Assembly: GCF_000003605.2 (NCBI RefSeq)
Contig: NW_003158725.1
Span: 303,899 to 337,722, forward strand
From: Saccoglossus kowalevskii
Lineage: Eukaryota; Hemichordata; Enteropneusta; Harrimaniidae
Length of the DNA: 33,824 bases
Reading direction: 5' to 3'
A program made the translations under genes and the position numbers. Shown here one piece after another: positions 1 through 10,382 of this stretch. The notes under the pieces are model-generated. The model did not search any database. It was not told where the DNA came from and was given only the letters and a program-made list of their open reading frames with translations. Numbering within the stretch: the stretch's first letter is position 1; each line of letters begins with the position of its first letter.

Positions 1-1032
1 ATTGTTGACTGTGGGACATCCGGATATCATACAACGAACAACTAAACAATGGCATATTAGTGATGGTATTCTTTCCTAAATCATGTTTCTTCCAGACCTT
101 AACATTTGTTATCAAATGTCTGTTCATATACATGTACTAAAATTTGAATGTACTGTGTTACCGCAGCCGCTGTATTGCCACTATGTTTTGCTGAAGGGTT
201 TCACCATGCTTTTCCTCTCAGAACAATAATGTATAAACTTCCTATGCACTTTCTTCCATGGCATAGTGGTAAACAGTGATGTCAGTTCAGAGACTGAATT
301 ACATTTGTTTTATAAATTTTCTCAGTGTATGCAGTGTTTTTCCCAACCAAACAGCCAAGTATGGTGTCCAGTGTGCTTATCAGTTTTGCAGTCAAACCTG
401 TGTTAGTGACCACCTCTATATAAGGATCACCTGTCTATAGTGACCACTTTCAGACAGTTCCAAAGCAATAATTTATGTATATAAAGACAATCTGTCTCAT
501 GTGATCACCATTTCAGCAAATATTTTTGCAGATTAACCTGCAAAATGCAAAAATTTGACTTGCCCTTAGTTCAAGGAAACCCCGGTAGATGCATAATCGC
601 CTCACTAGAATGGTAGTTGAAGTTGTAGATTTCAACAGAAAATTTTATCCGACCAGTCGAAAGATAACATTGTCAATTTGAAACACTCATGATCATGAGG
701 TCACACTACATTTGTCCAGTGTACCTGTACTGTTCAAATCAGTGGGCTATGTCAATTCAGCAGTACTGCAAAAATTTCTACTTTATCAACATTATCCCTG
801 TGTTTTGAAACATAATATTTTTATTATTTTCATTTTATTCATACAAGTTTTGGATTGGCCACAAATTAATTGATGAAGAAAATAAGATGTTGCATTCGTC
901 CAGTGACCAAATATAATTTTTTTGTTACAGGTGTGGAACCTTGAGGGTACATGTTAGTAAGGGTCCCAAATCAACCATTTTCACTTCATCTTGGCTTCAG
1001 TCACTAATTATTTTTTCTATATCACTTCACAG
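1..1032. other. Upstream intron sequence of the TPR-RRM gene
   Basis: AT-rich, with no exon I can support apart from the solo repeat at 405-449. A short open piece after TTGTTACAG (931) meets a stop and does not join exon 1033-1247 in phase. Confidence 0.4.
405..449 (-). repeat. Solo copy related to the 34-bp minisatellite, inverted
   Basis: The + strand reads GACCACCTCTATATAAGGAT and then CACCTGTCTATAGTGACCAC. The reverse complement matches about one and a third units of the array at 32068-33544, with a few changes. Confidence 0.6.
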
Positions 1033-2430
1033 ACTAGCGATGGAAGTAGTGAGTCTGACGACGAAGACTACGAGGACAGCGAACACATGGAGGAGATTAC
1101 AAAGAAACTTTCATCATCTTTAAACTCAAAGTCTTCCAAACCTATCTCCAGTAAAAGTGATATTAAAAAGGACACTGTCAAAAAGCAATTAGTCAATAAT
1201 AATAGTACTGAGTCTAAAAAGCCTGTAAAAACAAGTAAAAAAGATAGGTGAGTTGTTAATTCGTCTTCTAGAATATAGAATATTTTTGAAATCTGATAAT
1301 CAAATTTTTTTTTTTTTTTTAAATAATTATGCTTTAGTATCAGTATGTATGTGTTTCAATAATTCACTGTCTTTTTGTTTTCGCTCAAATCGCTGACAGC
1401 AAAATGTGCTAAATTTAAACCCGGTGATAATTAAAATTTAACAATAGAACCTGTTGTTTTCTTCACAGACCAGTGTGTTTAAAACCTAGTGAATATCCCT
1501 GCAACCTCAAATGCGCTAAAATTGAACACTGGATACTTAATTCTTTGGCAATGTTATATTTGGTCCATGCATGTACCTTATGTAATTTCTGAATCATCCC
1601 ATTTCTTTGTTTTTGATTGGTATTGAGATAAAACAGAGATAAAAATAGTGATGTGTTAGATACACATTGATTGATTTTGTTTTATGTTTATGGTGAAGGA
1701 AATACTACTGTGAAACCATTTATTTTCATCGACATTTAATTTCATTATTGTGATGTTTTGAGCGTATCCACTGTGTTTTAATTTCACAAATTTGTCAAGG
1801 AAACAATGAGTTTTATTGTTATTTTACATGTTAATTAAATTTAAAGCACGGTGGTCGACGCGTGTTCGAATTTTTATGTGAATAAATAATGTATTTTACA
1901 CGCCTTCTATACATTGCTATGCCATATCGAACAAGACGCGGCACAACGACTGCCGCCCTTTAATTTAGCAGATTTCACTTATCAGCCAAAATATCAAAAT
2001 TAAAACCCAGTGAATTATTAGGCTTCATTAAAATTATTCATGTTATTTTCATGCAATTTTTTTTTTCATAAATTTGTTGTTGTAGGTCAAAAACAGATCT
2101 TGATTCTGATGACGGACTTGATCCGAATAGTGCTTTTGTTGCCAAGGCTGCTGCGAGTGCTCGTAAAATTTCTACTCAACAGTCTGCAACTAAAGAGAAA
2201 CAAGTCAAAAAAGAAAAACAACAAAGTAAAGAGACACCAAAAAATGATGAAAAAGATTCTGTAGGTTTTAAATACTTTTAACTTTTATTAAACCTTTTTT
2301 ACCCAAAATCAAAATTATATTGTCTTACTTTGCACCCCTGTTTTAACTGTCAAGTATCTTACAAAAGTTACCTTATTTTTGCAGGTAGAAGATTTAGATC
2401 CTGTTGTTTTACGAAGTAGGCAAATAGCGG
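1033..2430 (+). CDS. N-terminal acidic and Lys-rich exons of the TPR-RRM protein
   Basis: Three exons: 1033-1247 (acceptor TTCACAG, donor AG|GTGAGT), 2086-2260 (acceptor TTGTAG) and 2385-2430 (acceptor TTTGCAG). The first encodes a run of Ser, Asp and Glu followed by Lys/Ser/Thr-rich sequence. The second begins with an acidic stretch, has a short Ala-rich helix-like segment and ends Lys/Gln-rich. Such sequence is probably disordered. The third leads into TPR helix A. The introns of 838 and 124 nt differ greatly in size; the larger one carries degraded repeats. Confidence 0.75.
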
Positions 2431-5400
2431 GTATGTGTGCAGTACTTTCTATTAGTACCTTGGCCTATCTAGAGCTGTTTGAATATGGAACCAGATGAAA
2501 ACCTGGTGTATTATAAAAAATGCCCAATACCATTTGAATCCTATTTTCTGGGTTGCTTACAAATATGAGCGACTTTCTTAAACTGTACATTATTTGCATC
2601 CCTTTTCATGTTTTGTTTCAAACCTAAAGAAATGTATCAGAAAGAAAGCAATTAAAAGTTCAAATGAAAGGTGAATGACCTATAACATTTCTGTAAATCA
2701 ACACGAGAGGGCAGTATAATCAGTTTTTTGTATGCTTTGCTTTACAGTTCGAGGTAATGAAATGGCCAATCTTGGTCATTACACTGCAGCAATAGATTTA
2801 TTTACACAAGCTATTAAACTAGACCCTAGGGATTTCAGGTCAGTAATTCAGTTACTAATATTTTTAGTTAAGCTTGGTGTTCTTTGAAACGTGAAAAATT
2901 GTTAATCAAAATTTGTAGCCAATAGAAATTGTTTCCATTTAGTCAAAAATTAGGAAATAATTTATAGAAAAATACATAAAAATGTTGCATGCAAATATTG
3001 GCCTGAAAAATGTTGTTAAAAGCGACCAGCAAGTTACAAATCCCTTTTTAGATCCATTGCTTGTAGACTTTCAGGACTATCAGTGACATTCTTGTGTAAC
3101 ATTTCATAATAGGTATTGAAAACTACAACTGGTTCACATACATGTTTTCATGTCTGCTCTAATAATTATTCTCATTTCATAGTATAGTGATTAATTGTAT
3201 GCTTCATTATTGATTTTCTGAGTTTCTGTTTTCAGGTTTTTTGGTAACCGTTCATTTTGTTATGATCGCCTCGACCAATATGACAAGTAAGTATAGAGTG
3301 TATTTATATTGCGTTTCCCATAATTACGCAATCTTACTAAAAATAGAAATGACGTAATCATAGATTGCTGCACAGTTCATAAAATTGATCAAATGAGGAC
3401 AACGTACGCTGATGATAATGACATTTGCTTTACTTTTATTTTTACTTCAATGTGACTTTTCTGTGATTTGTAGTGAATCCCAAAAAAGTTTATTCCCTGA
3501 ACAAAGCCCTTGAGAAATTATTTTAATATTACATGTACTATAGTTTAAAATATGTCTGTGGCTATTTTTAATTTTGTTGGTCATGTTTGGTCATGTCTTC
3601 ATGAATAATTAATCACATGACATAATGCTTAGTGATGTCATCTGACTTCATGAATAAATAATCACATGATGTAATGCTTAGTGATGTCATCTGACTTCAT
3701 GAATAATTAATCACATGATGTAATGCTATAGTGATGTCATCTGACTTCATGAATAATTAATCACATGGTGTAATGCTATAGTGATGTCATCTGACTTCAT
3801 GAATAATTAATCACATGGTGTAATGCTATAGTGATGTCATCTGACTTCATGAATAATTAATCACATGGTGTAATGCTATAGTGATGTCATCTGACTTCAT
3901 GAATAATTAATCACATGGTGTAATGCTATAGTGATGTCATCTGACTTCATGAATAATTAATCACATGATGTAATGTAGTGATGTCATCTGACTCATGAAT
4001 AATTAATCACATGATGTAATGCTTAGTGATGTCATCTGATTTCATGAATAATTAATCATATGATGTAATGCTATAGTGATGTCATCTGACTTCATGATTA
4101 ATTAATCACATAATGTAATGCTTAGTGGTGTCATCTGACTTCATGAATAAATAATCACATGACATAATGCTCAGCGATGTCATTTTATACAAACCCTGTA
4201 CAAATCATGTTCTAATCATGTGGGTTGGCATGGAAACGCCAAAACACGATTTAGTTCTAGTTATTACCGGTAATCGAGTCAACTTTCTATTTTGAATTGT
4301 AGAGCCCTAAAAGATGCTGATAAAGCAATCGCTTTAGCAAAAGATTGGCCAAAAGGTTATTTTAGAAAAGGACGAGCACTTGCAGGTCTTAAGGTAAATA
4401 TACTTTCTTTTTCAGTTATGTACAGTGAGCAACTGCCACTCCACTAACATAAAGATTTCAGTTCAAGCAGGCTATTAGCCAGAAATTTGCAACTGCTAGT
4501 CCAAAACAATTCAACTTCATGAAAATGGTGATGGTTTTCAATATATTTTGGTAAAATTAGAACAATAGAAAAAAATATGGAAAAAAGTTGCCAGTCTGTT
4601 TGGTGGGTGGACTGATGGCTGGCTAACACCCTGGGTTCAAGTAATATCCAAGATTAAGAGAAATGTCACACACATGATGTAATATTTTTTTCATTGGCTA
4701 GGTCAAATGCTGTGATAAAGTTAACAGCTGACCACTATGAGATATTACTAGCACTGTAGCTAGACATTAGTTGAGCGGCATATAGTGAATTTATTAGCCA
4801 GGTAGCCAGGTATTACTCCAGGTCGTCTATATAGTCTTTTAATTGCTCATTTTAATGTCATTATTTATTTTTTGGCAGTTATTTGCTGATGCTGAGAGTT
4901 CGTTTGAAAGAGTTTTAAAATTAGATCGTCTTTGTGAAGATGCTATGCAAGAGTTACTTAGATGTAGAACAAGACAATTAATGGTAAGACTGTGAGCGTA
5001 TTTAGTTAGACAGAGCTGGAAATTAAAGTTTGCTCTCTGTGACATATACACATTTACAATGAACACACTTGAAACAAGAAAAGACACCCCCCCCCCTCGC
5101 TTTCCTATCGTTACACACATTACCAATAATGCTGTGCAGTAATGATGTGGTAAATTTGATAAAGGCGTGTCTCCCCAACCATGAATCCGGTGTTCACTCA
5201 AAATATCAATATATTGTTTGTAATAGTACACCATGTGATTACCTAGCATTTATTGGCACGTGCCTATGAACCCTAACAAATGTGACGCGCATTCCGAATA
5301 TAAACATAAACCAAGAATTTATTGTATGCTTGATCATTTAAATATGACTTATTTCGACCATGTATACAACTGTGCAAGTGACGTAAGCGCATACATGCAC

Positions 5401-8400
5401 TAATAATAGAGCAAGTATAGTAAATATTTGTCTGCCCAAAAATAAGATATTGTCTTAACCATAAAAAAAAATCCGATTTTGGAAAAAATAATGTACGCAG
5501 TAAGGATTGGGCAAAGCTGTGAATGTTTCTTAATTGTAGGTCTGTTTCAGTGGAATGACTTTAATTTAAATCATCCTTGTGTATCAGGTACATGTTCATA
5601 AAATGTCCACGTATAATTACAGGAAATGGGTTTTACTCGGTCGCAGAGTGAAGCAGCGATACGCCGACATGGCACTGTACAGCAAGCTTTAGAATCACTT
5701 TTAGCTGGAGCGGTTCTGCCGCAGGAAAGTGAAGAAATTTATATCTCGGACGATGAAGATCAAATTAGTAAATCTATTGAAGCTAGCAAAACAGAGTAAG
5801 TCACACTGTCTTGACAAAGAGATGATAATAGGAATCAATGTTACTAACTCACTTGAGTTTACATAACTCTTGAATCCTGTGTTACCTTAGAGAAAGTCAA
5901 TCACATTTTAACCGCATCATGAAAACATTGCAATATCCCTTGGGAGATTCTTAGCAGTGTTATTCAACTATTGGAAACTTAGAGGATTTAAAATTAAATT
6001 TTACACTTGTAGAACATTCATAGGAATACAAAATTCCCCATTTAAATTATTAATGATTGAAAATGGTTTTCATGGAAAACATCGGCCACTAAAGTCAACT
6101 GTCCGTAGAGCACCGTCTGCAATGCAGTTCAGAAATATGGACGAACAGGGCTGGTCCACATTTGTAATTTCAGTACATATTTACATCCATAAATTAAATA
6201 TGTATTCTCAATACTAACACTCCCAGCACCCCTAGTGATTAGATTGAGCCAAAGTTACAATAAACACCACTAAGAACTTTCTAAGGGATACTGTAAAATA
6301 CTTTATTTTAGCTGGAATTAATTTTCGATGAAAAGACTTTTTGTGTGTTTTGTATAGAATTTATTTTCACTGATTTTTGACGAGTTGAATGTAAAATATA
6401 GGAAAAAAAGTATATTCACTGGATTTTATTTTCACTGAATCATTTCTTTAGCGAAAATAGTGGAAATTAATTCCAAGCGAAAATAAAGTATTTCACAGTA
6501 TTGCAATGTTCGAAGGGGAATTGATAGGGAGTTAGCAGTTTTCCTTATCAGTTTATTTTGGTGCCGGCTAAGAATAATCTTATTAAATAAAGCTATGCTC
6601 TTGCGCTGTGATTATTCTGTCACATGCAGACTCGACTTGATCACCTTTCATGGGTGTTGTCAGCTATTGGGCATTTCCATGTATATGACAAGTTCATTAC
6701 CTGTGGCTAGTGCCCGGAATTTCACAGTGAGATAGCTGTCAAAGGAGTCTAAAACAAAGACTTGTATTTCACAAACAGTACTGGTAACTTGGATAAGAAT
6801 TTGTTCCGAGATCGAAGAGAGATTTATCATAACAATTGGAGCAAGCTACCAGACAAGAAGTATGCATGCACTGTTTTATATTATTTGTGATTGTTCGATT
6901 TTAACATCGTGGTTGTTTTCTAGGTGTAATATTAAGATATAGAAGTCATGTAATTATTATAAAAATAACGTAAATTTGGAATGATAAAAATTTGGTACAT
7001 GTGAAAACCCATCCAGTGTGTAATATGTTTGCTCATATAATGATGTTGTTCTTTTTAGTACAAAAAATCCTGAGGGTCTAACTTCTTTATGGATAGGAAA
7101 CGTTTTACCAAAAGTTACAGAAAAAGATATCAGAGAAGCATTTGGAAAGTAAGTTAATTTTGTTTTGAAAAGGCAATTTATTGTTGTTGGAAATCTAACA
7201 GTACTAAACTTGGTCTATGCACTTTGCTTTTTGTTCTTGGTTTAGTCTCAGATTCTGCATGCAATCAGTTAAAAAGAACCACTAAGATGACATGCTTGCG
7301 TTTGTAAGTTTACGAATGTGTGTTAATCTGTTGTGTATTTTGTGTGTTTTGTCAAAAGATATGGACAGTTACAAAGTGTTCGAATGTTACCAGAAAAATT
7401 TTGCGTTTTTGTCAATTACAAAAGAAAAGATTCTGCCAGTAAAGCTATGGAAGCCCTACAGGTAAGAGTAAGTTGCCGGATTCACTTGTTCCTACTATTT
7501 ATTATTAGACACATTCATAAAAAAAGATTAGTTTTCATTTTCGTGCTCGTCTTGGTGTATCACCGAGTGTGCTTGCTACATACAGGGTGCAGTTTTGTAA
7601 CCAGTTTTTCATGGGCTTGATTGCAAATTGAATAAACATGTTGTTGTTTCCCGGAAATACCTTACAATGTACATACTGATGTAAGCGTGTTATAAATTAT
7701 GTCTTTCTCGACTGGGGGTGTATGAATGAAAAAATTTCAAACATTTCTCATAGTTTTAAACCTACAAGTACAAAATTAAAAACCTGGTTACAAACTGACA
7801 AATGAGGTTTTTTTTTTTTTAGATATACTAGATCTATTTCAAATCAATAGAGAATAATATTTACATCAAATGATATTAATAATTACATCTGCCATATTTG
7901 CTCTATTAATAGCGCATAAGTCATATTTTAATGATTCAGTAGGGTACTGTAAAAGGATTAATTATTCACTGGGTTTTAATTTTGCTTATTTCGCTGAATG
8001 GAAAATGCGCTAAATTAAAACCCTGTGAATATATGTAAAATTTGTCATAGAACACATTATCTAAATAATAAAACCATGAATTTAAAACCCACTGAATATG
8101 CCTGAAATGGTATATCAGCGAAATTTAAATCCAGTGAAAATTAGTCATTTTACAGTACTCACTAAATGAAATTTTTCGGTTTATGTGCCTTACTTTTAGA
8201 GATGCACTTCTAATTCTAATATGTTTATTACATGACAACCAATAGACTCTGTCCAATCGTTTGTTTGTTGTTCCACTCCTATTAAACTAAATCCTTCATT
8301 TGTTTGTATATTGAGTTGTCATTTCTCATCACCCCGACAGGGCCTAGAAATGCAGGGTCAAAGGATACTGATAAAATTTCCTGACAACCCAATAGTGAAT

Positions 8401-10382
8401 GGTCAACCTCGTACAACAGTTATCAAAAAAAATCATCCAACTTCGTCTAGTATACCTGCTACGTCGTCAGCTTTACCCAGTACAATAAAAATTAACCAAA
8501 AAATAGTAACACCTGCAAATGCTGCTGTTCCTTCTTCACCTACTAGTACAAATACTACAGATGTTAATGATTCGTAAGTATTTTTGTTTTATTTTGGGTT
8601 TTAACTGCAATATGCAGTTATATACTGTAAGTTCATTGTTTGGATCAGTTTTGTTGATGGCGTGATTGGCCGGAAATGTTGTCTTATTCACATCTTTAGC
8701 TCCGCTGTCGACTTTGTCGAGCGGAGCTTATCATATGAGTGATTGTCCGTCGTCGTCCGTGTCAATGTTTTACTTTTTCGACTTCTTCTTGAAAACTACC
8801 AGCCTGAATGCTTTGATACTTGGTGTATATGTACCTTGGGGAGACCTCTCTTAGGTTTGTTCATTTCATGTTGATATCCAATTGCTTTGATATTACATAT
8901 ATAGGTAATTCATGTGGACCTCTCTCAGATTTGTTTATTTTGCAATGATATCTTCAATTCTCTAATTTTGGTGAATATTTTTGTCATTTTTGGTAAAAAG
9001 TGATATTTTCGACTTCTTGTTAAAAAACGCAAGTCCAATTGCTTTGATATTACATATATAGGTACTACATGTGGACCTCTTTCAGATTTGTTAATTTCGT
9101 GGTGATATTTTCAATTATCTAATTTTGATGATGATTTTTTTCATTGTTGGTGAAAAGTGATATTTTTGACTTCTTGTTGAAAACAGCAAGTCCCATTGCT
9201 TTGATGCTATACATATTGTTTATTTTCTAATGATGTCTTCTGTTCTTTAATTGAAATGCGCATTGCTAACTGCGGAGCTATCTCAGCCGACCGGCTGCTT
9301 GTTTGTCTTATTCGCATATATTTTATGTAATTCATAAACAATGAAATTGGTGTTCTTGGCGAAATTGTACATAAAATACATTCTAATATTACATGATATG
9401 GTTTTCAGTTGATTGATTCTATATTTAAAAGTTCAGAAATTATGGAACTGTAAAAGTGATTTTTCATCACATGTTGATGTTGTTTATTTCCCCATTCATT
9501 TTGACTATCCATGGAGATTTTCAGCCAACTGATGAAAAAAACTACTGGTTTAATTTTTAATATAATCGTAGCAAGTTGAAATATATTGAAAAGATAATGC
9601 TATTCACTATAAGACTATTGCTCTAAGTATTCTAGTATGCATTTTTAGAATTCATCCTGCATGTGATTGTGAAGTTTGAAATACAACATTTTGACTGGTA
9701 CAATCGACATGATTTGATGACCAGTATATTTCCATGTAATGCGATTATAGTGCTTGAATTTCAGAATTGTTAGGGCACTCAATTTTTAAGGCAAAACATT
9801 TTGAAAATGCATTGGTCACATTGAAACTGAGCAGTTAACATTTAGATCAACAAGACATTCGGGTTGAGAAATCGAGACAATAGCCTTCATGATCTTCGTA
9901 AGTTTCTAGACCTGCTAATAATTTCATTGATGAATTGATTGAATCTATTCGTAAAAAGGATCGTTGTTGACTGAGATTGTTGTTTTATCAACGTCCTACT
10001 GATTTCAAACTGTTCCATCAAGATCAGATATCATCTCTAGTGCAAATACCCTTCCTGGGTTTGAGAATAAAAATTGAATGAATATTCCATTGCCTTTGTG
10101 AAATGAACAGGAGGCAAACCGTTTTTGTCTTATGTTTTCTATTAGATTATAATTCTACAAGTCTTATTTAATCAGTGAAATGATGGGGGCCTTTATGTCA
10201 TGTTTGTTTATTTTGTTTGCAGTCTGGAGCCGAGACATAAATTAAAAGGTCCTGTCAATGGTGATGAATGTTACTTCTGGCGAACGACGGGGTGTGCGTT
10301 TGGCGACAAATGTCATTATGAGCATTTACCAGAAAGTAAAGGCATTGACAAGAAACCGTGGCATAAAATAACCAAAGAATAG
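1033..10382 (+). CDS. TPR-UBA-RRM-CCCH zinc finger protein, 12 exons, 5' partial
   Basis: Exons seen: 1033-1247, 2086-2260, 2385-2430, 2748-2838, 3236-3286, 4303-4393, 4879-4983, 5623-5795, 7059-7148, 7359-7461, 8341-8573, 10223-10382. All introns are GT-AG. Exon lengths sum to 1533 nt, which is 510 residues plus TAG with every junction in phase; this is the main support for the model. Domain order (residues counted from the first visible codon): acidic patch 2-21, Lys/Ser-rich low-complexity region to about 130, three TPRs about 143-258, UBA-like about 259-290, RRM about 323-395, Ser/Thr/Pro linker, CCCH finger 474-492. The known roles of these domains point to an RNA-binding adaptor that may contact chaperones and ubiquitin; this function is inferred. 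The architecture recalls TTC31-like proteins, but I am not sure enough to give a symbol. The first exon opens at an acceptor in phase 0, so at least one upstream exon with the start codon is missing. Confidence 0.88.
1360..1545. repeat. Worn MITE family B copy
   Basis: It contains the family B words TTTCGCT, CAAAATGTGCTAAATTTAAA, ATAGAACC, TTTAAAACCTAGTGAATAT and a diverged right part. Edges are unclear. It lies in the intron 1248-2085. Confidence 0.45.
1695..2030. repeat. Possible further degraded TACTGTGAAA-type element
   Basis: It begins ACTACTGTGAAACCATTTAT and ends near AATTAAAACCCAGTGAATTA, a phrase shared with family B. The CpG-bearing centre (GGTCGACGCG) is unlike its surroundings. 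No clear terminal inverted repeats. Confidence 0.3.
2748..4983 (+). CDS. TPR domain exons (three tetratricopeptide repeats)
   Basis: Exons 2748-2838, 3236-3286, 4303-4393 and 4879-4983 encode three successive 34-residue TPRs. Signature stretches are GHYTAAIDLFTQAIKLDP in repeat 1, FFGNRSFCYDRLDQYDKAL in repeat 2 and KGYFRKGRALAGL in repeat 3. The set resembles the three-TPR cochaperone domains of PP5, CHIP and Hop. Aligned by eye to PP5, clamp positions N149, N180, K210 and R214 are kept and the first Lys is replaced by A145. The 3287-4302 intron holds a 50-bp satellite. Confidence 0.9.
3595..4190 (+). repeat. 50-bp satellite array, about 12 units, in a TPR intron
   Basis: The units contain CTGACTTCATGAATAATTAA, TCACATGATGTAATGCTATA and GTGATGTCAT. 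Unit starts at about 3642, 3691, 3741, 3791, 3841, 3891 and 3941 show a 50-bp period; the central units are almost identical and the outer ones more diverged and slightly shorter (47-49 bp). It lies within intron 3287-4302. Confidence 0.95.
4394..5622. other. Introns around exon 4879-4983
   Basis: Introns 4394-4878 and 4984-5622 flank the last TPR exon. They are AT-rich, apart from a short C-run near 5089. A long - strand ORF here (4839-5249) is a shadow across the exon. No repeat family from elsewhere in the window is seen. Confidence 0.4.
5623..5795 (+). CDS. UBA-like domain exon of the TPR-RRM protein
   Basis: One exon, acceptor AATTACAG and donor GA|GTAAGT. It starts with EMGFTRSQSEAAIRRHGTV and goes on to QQALESLLAG. 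The MGF loop, the Ala-rich second helix and the AL..LL third helix are the hallmarks of a UBA domain, a three-helix fold that often binds ubiquitin. An acidic segment with Ile/Tyr (EEIYISDDEDQ) follows, a possible SUMO-interaction-like or CK2-type acidic patch; this last point is inference. A search with the UBA profile would settle the domain call. Confidence 0.75.
6289..6500. mobile_element. MITE family A, copy 1
   Basis: A 212-bp element beginning TACTGTAAAATACTTTATTT and ending in the near reverse complement, AAATAAAGTATTTCACAGTA. The inside keeps the pattern of TTTCACTGA and AGTGAA words that makes the whole element nearly palindromic. TA borders both ends. It has no ORF, as expected for a non-autonomous DNA transposon. 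It lies in intron 5796-7058, the rest of which shows nothing I recognise. Confidence 0.85.
7059..8573 (+). CDS. RRM domain exons and Ser/Thr-rich linker
   Basis: Exons 7059-7148, 7359-7461 and 8341-8573. RNP2 is LWIGNV (residues 326-331). RNP1 is KFCVFVNY (359-366), in which Phe363 and Tyr366 sit at aromatic positions but the usual Gly and the first aromatic position are changed to Phe and Cys. The second alpha helix (ASKAMEALQGLEMQGQRI) and the last strand (LIKFPDN) complete an RRM of about 73 residues. The rest of the third exon encodes about 60 residues rich in Ser, Thr, Pro and Ala, a likely flexible linker to the zinc finger. Confidence 0.88.
7945..8157. mobile_element. MITE family B, copy 1
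   Basis: A 213-bp element, ends TACTGTAAAAGGATTAATTA and TTAGTCATTTTACAGTA, in intron 7462-8340. Inside are GGGTTTTAATTTTGCTTATT and several AACCCAGTGAA-like words on both strands. The ends resemble family A, but the interior differs. Confidence 0.85.
8695..9305 (+). mobile_element. Element C, copy 1, with internal tandem repeats
   Basis: It starts with a hairpin (AGCTCCGCT at 8698-8706 and AGCGGAGCT at 8720-8728) and ends near GCGGAGCTATCTCAGCCGAC. Inside, a block of about 165-230 bp recurs about three times, each with a phrase like TGATATTTTCGACTTCTTGT, then GCTTTGATA and GGACCTCT.CAGATTTGTT. No protein is encoded. It sits in intron 8574-10222; from 9310 to 10200 I see nothing I recognise. 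Confidence 0.75.
10223..10382 (+). CDS. C-terminal CCCH zinc finger exon with stop codon
   Basis: The exon follows acceptor TTTGCAG and ends at TAG (10380-10382). It encodes a perfect C-x7-C-x5-C-x3-H finger: Cys474, Cys482, Cys488 and His492 within CYFWRTTGCAFGDKCHYEH. CCCH fingers of this spacing usually bind single-stranded RNA. A short basic tail (GIDKKPWHKITKE) closes the protein. Together with the RRM it supports an RNA-binding role. Confidence 0.9.

Noticed and set aside
931-946. Microexon after TTGTTACAG upstream of the first exon
   Set aside because: Its 16 nt do not end in the phase required by exon 1033-1247, and reading on meets a stop.
4839-5249. 136-residue - strand ORF
   Set aside because: It overlaps the third TPR exon on the opposite strand, and its residue make-up is that of a shadow.
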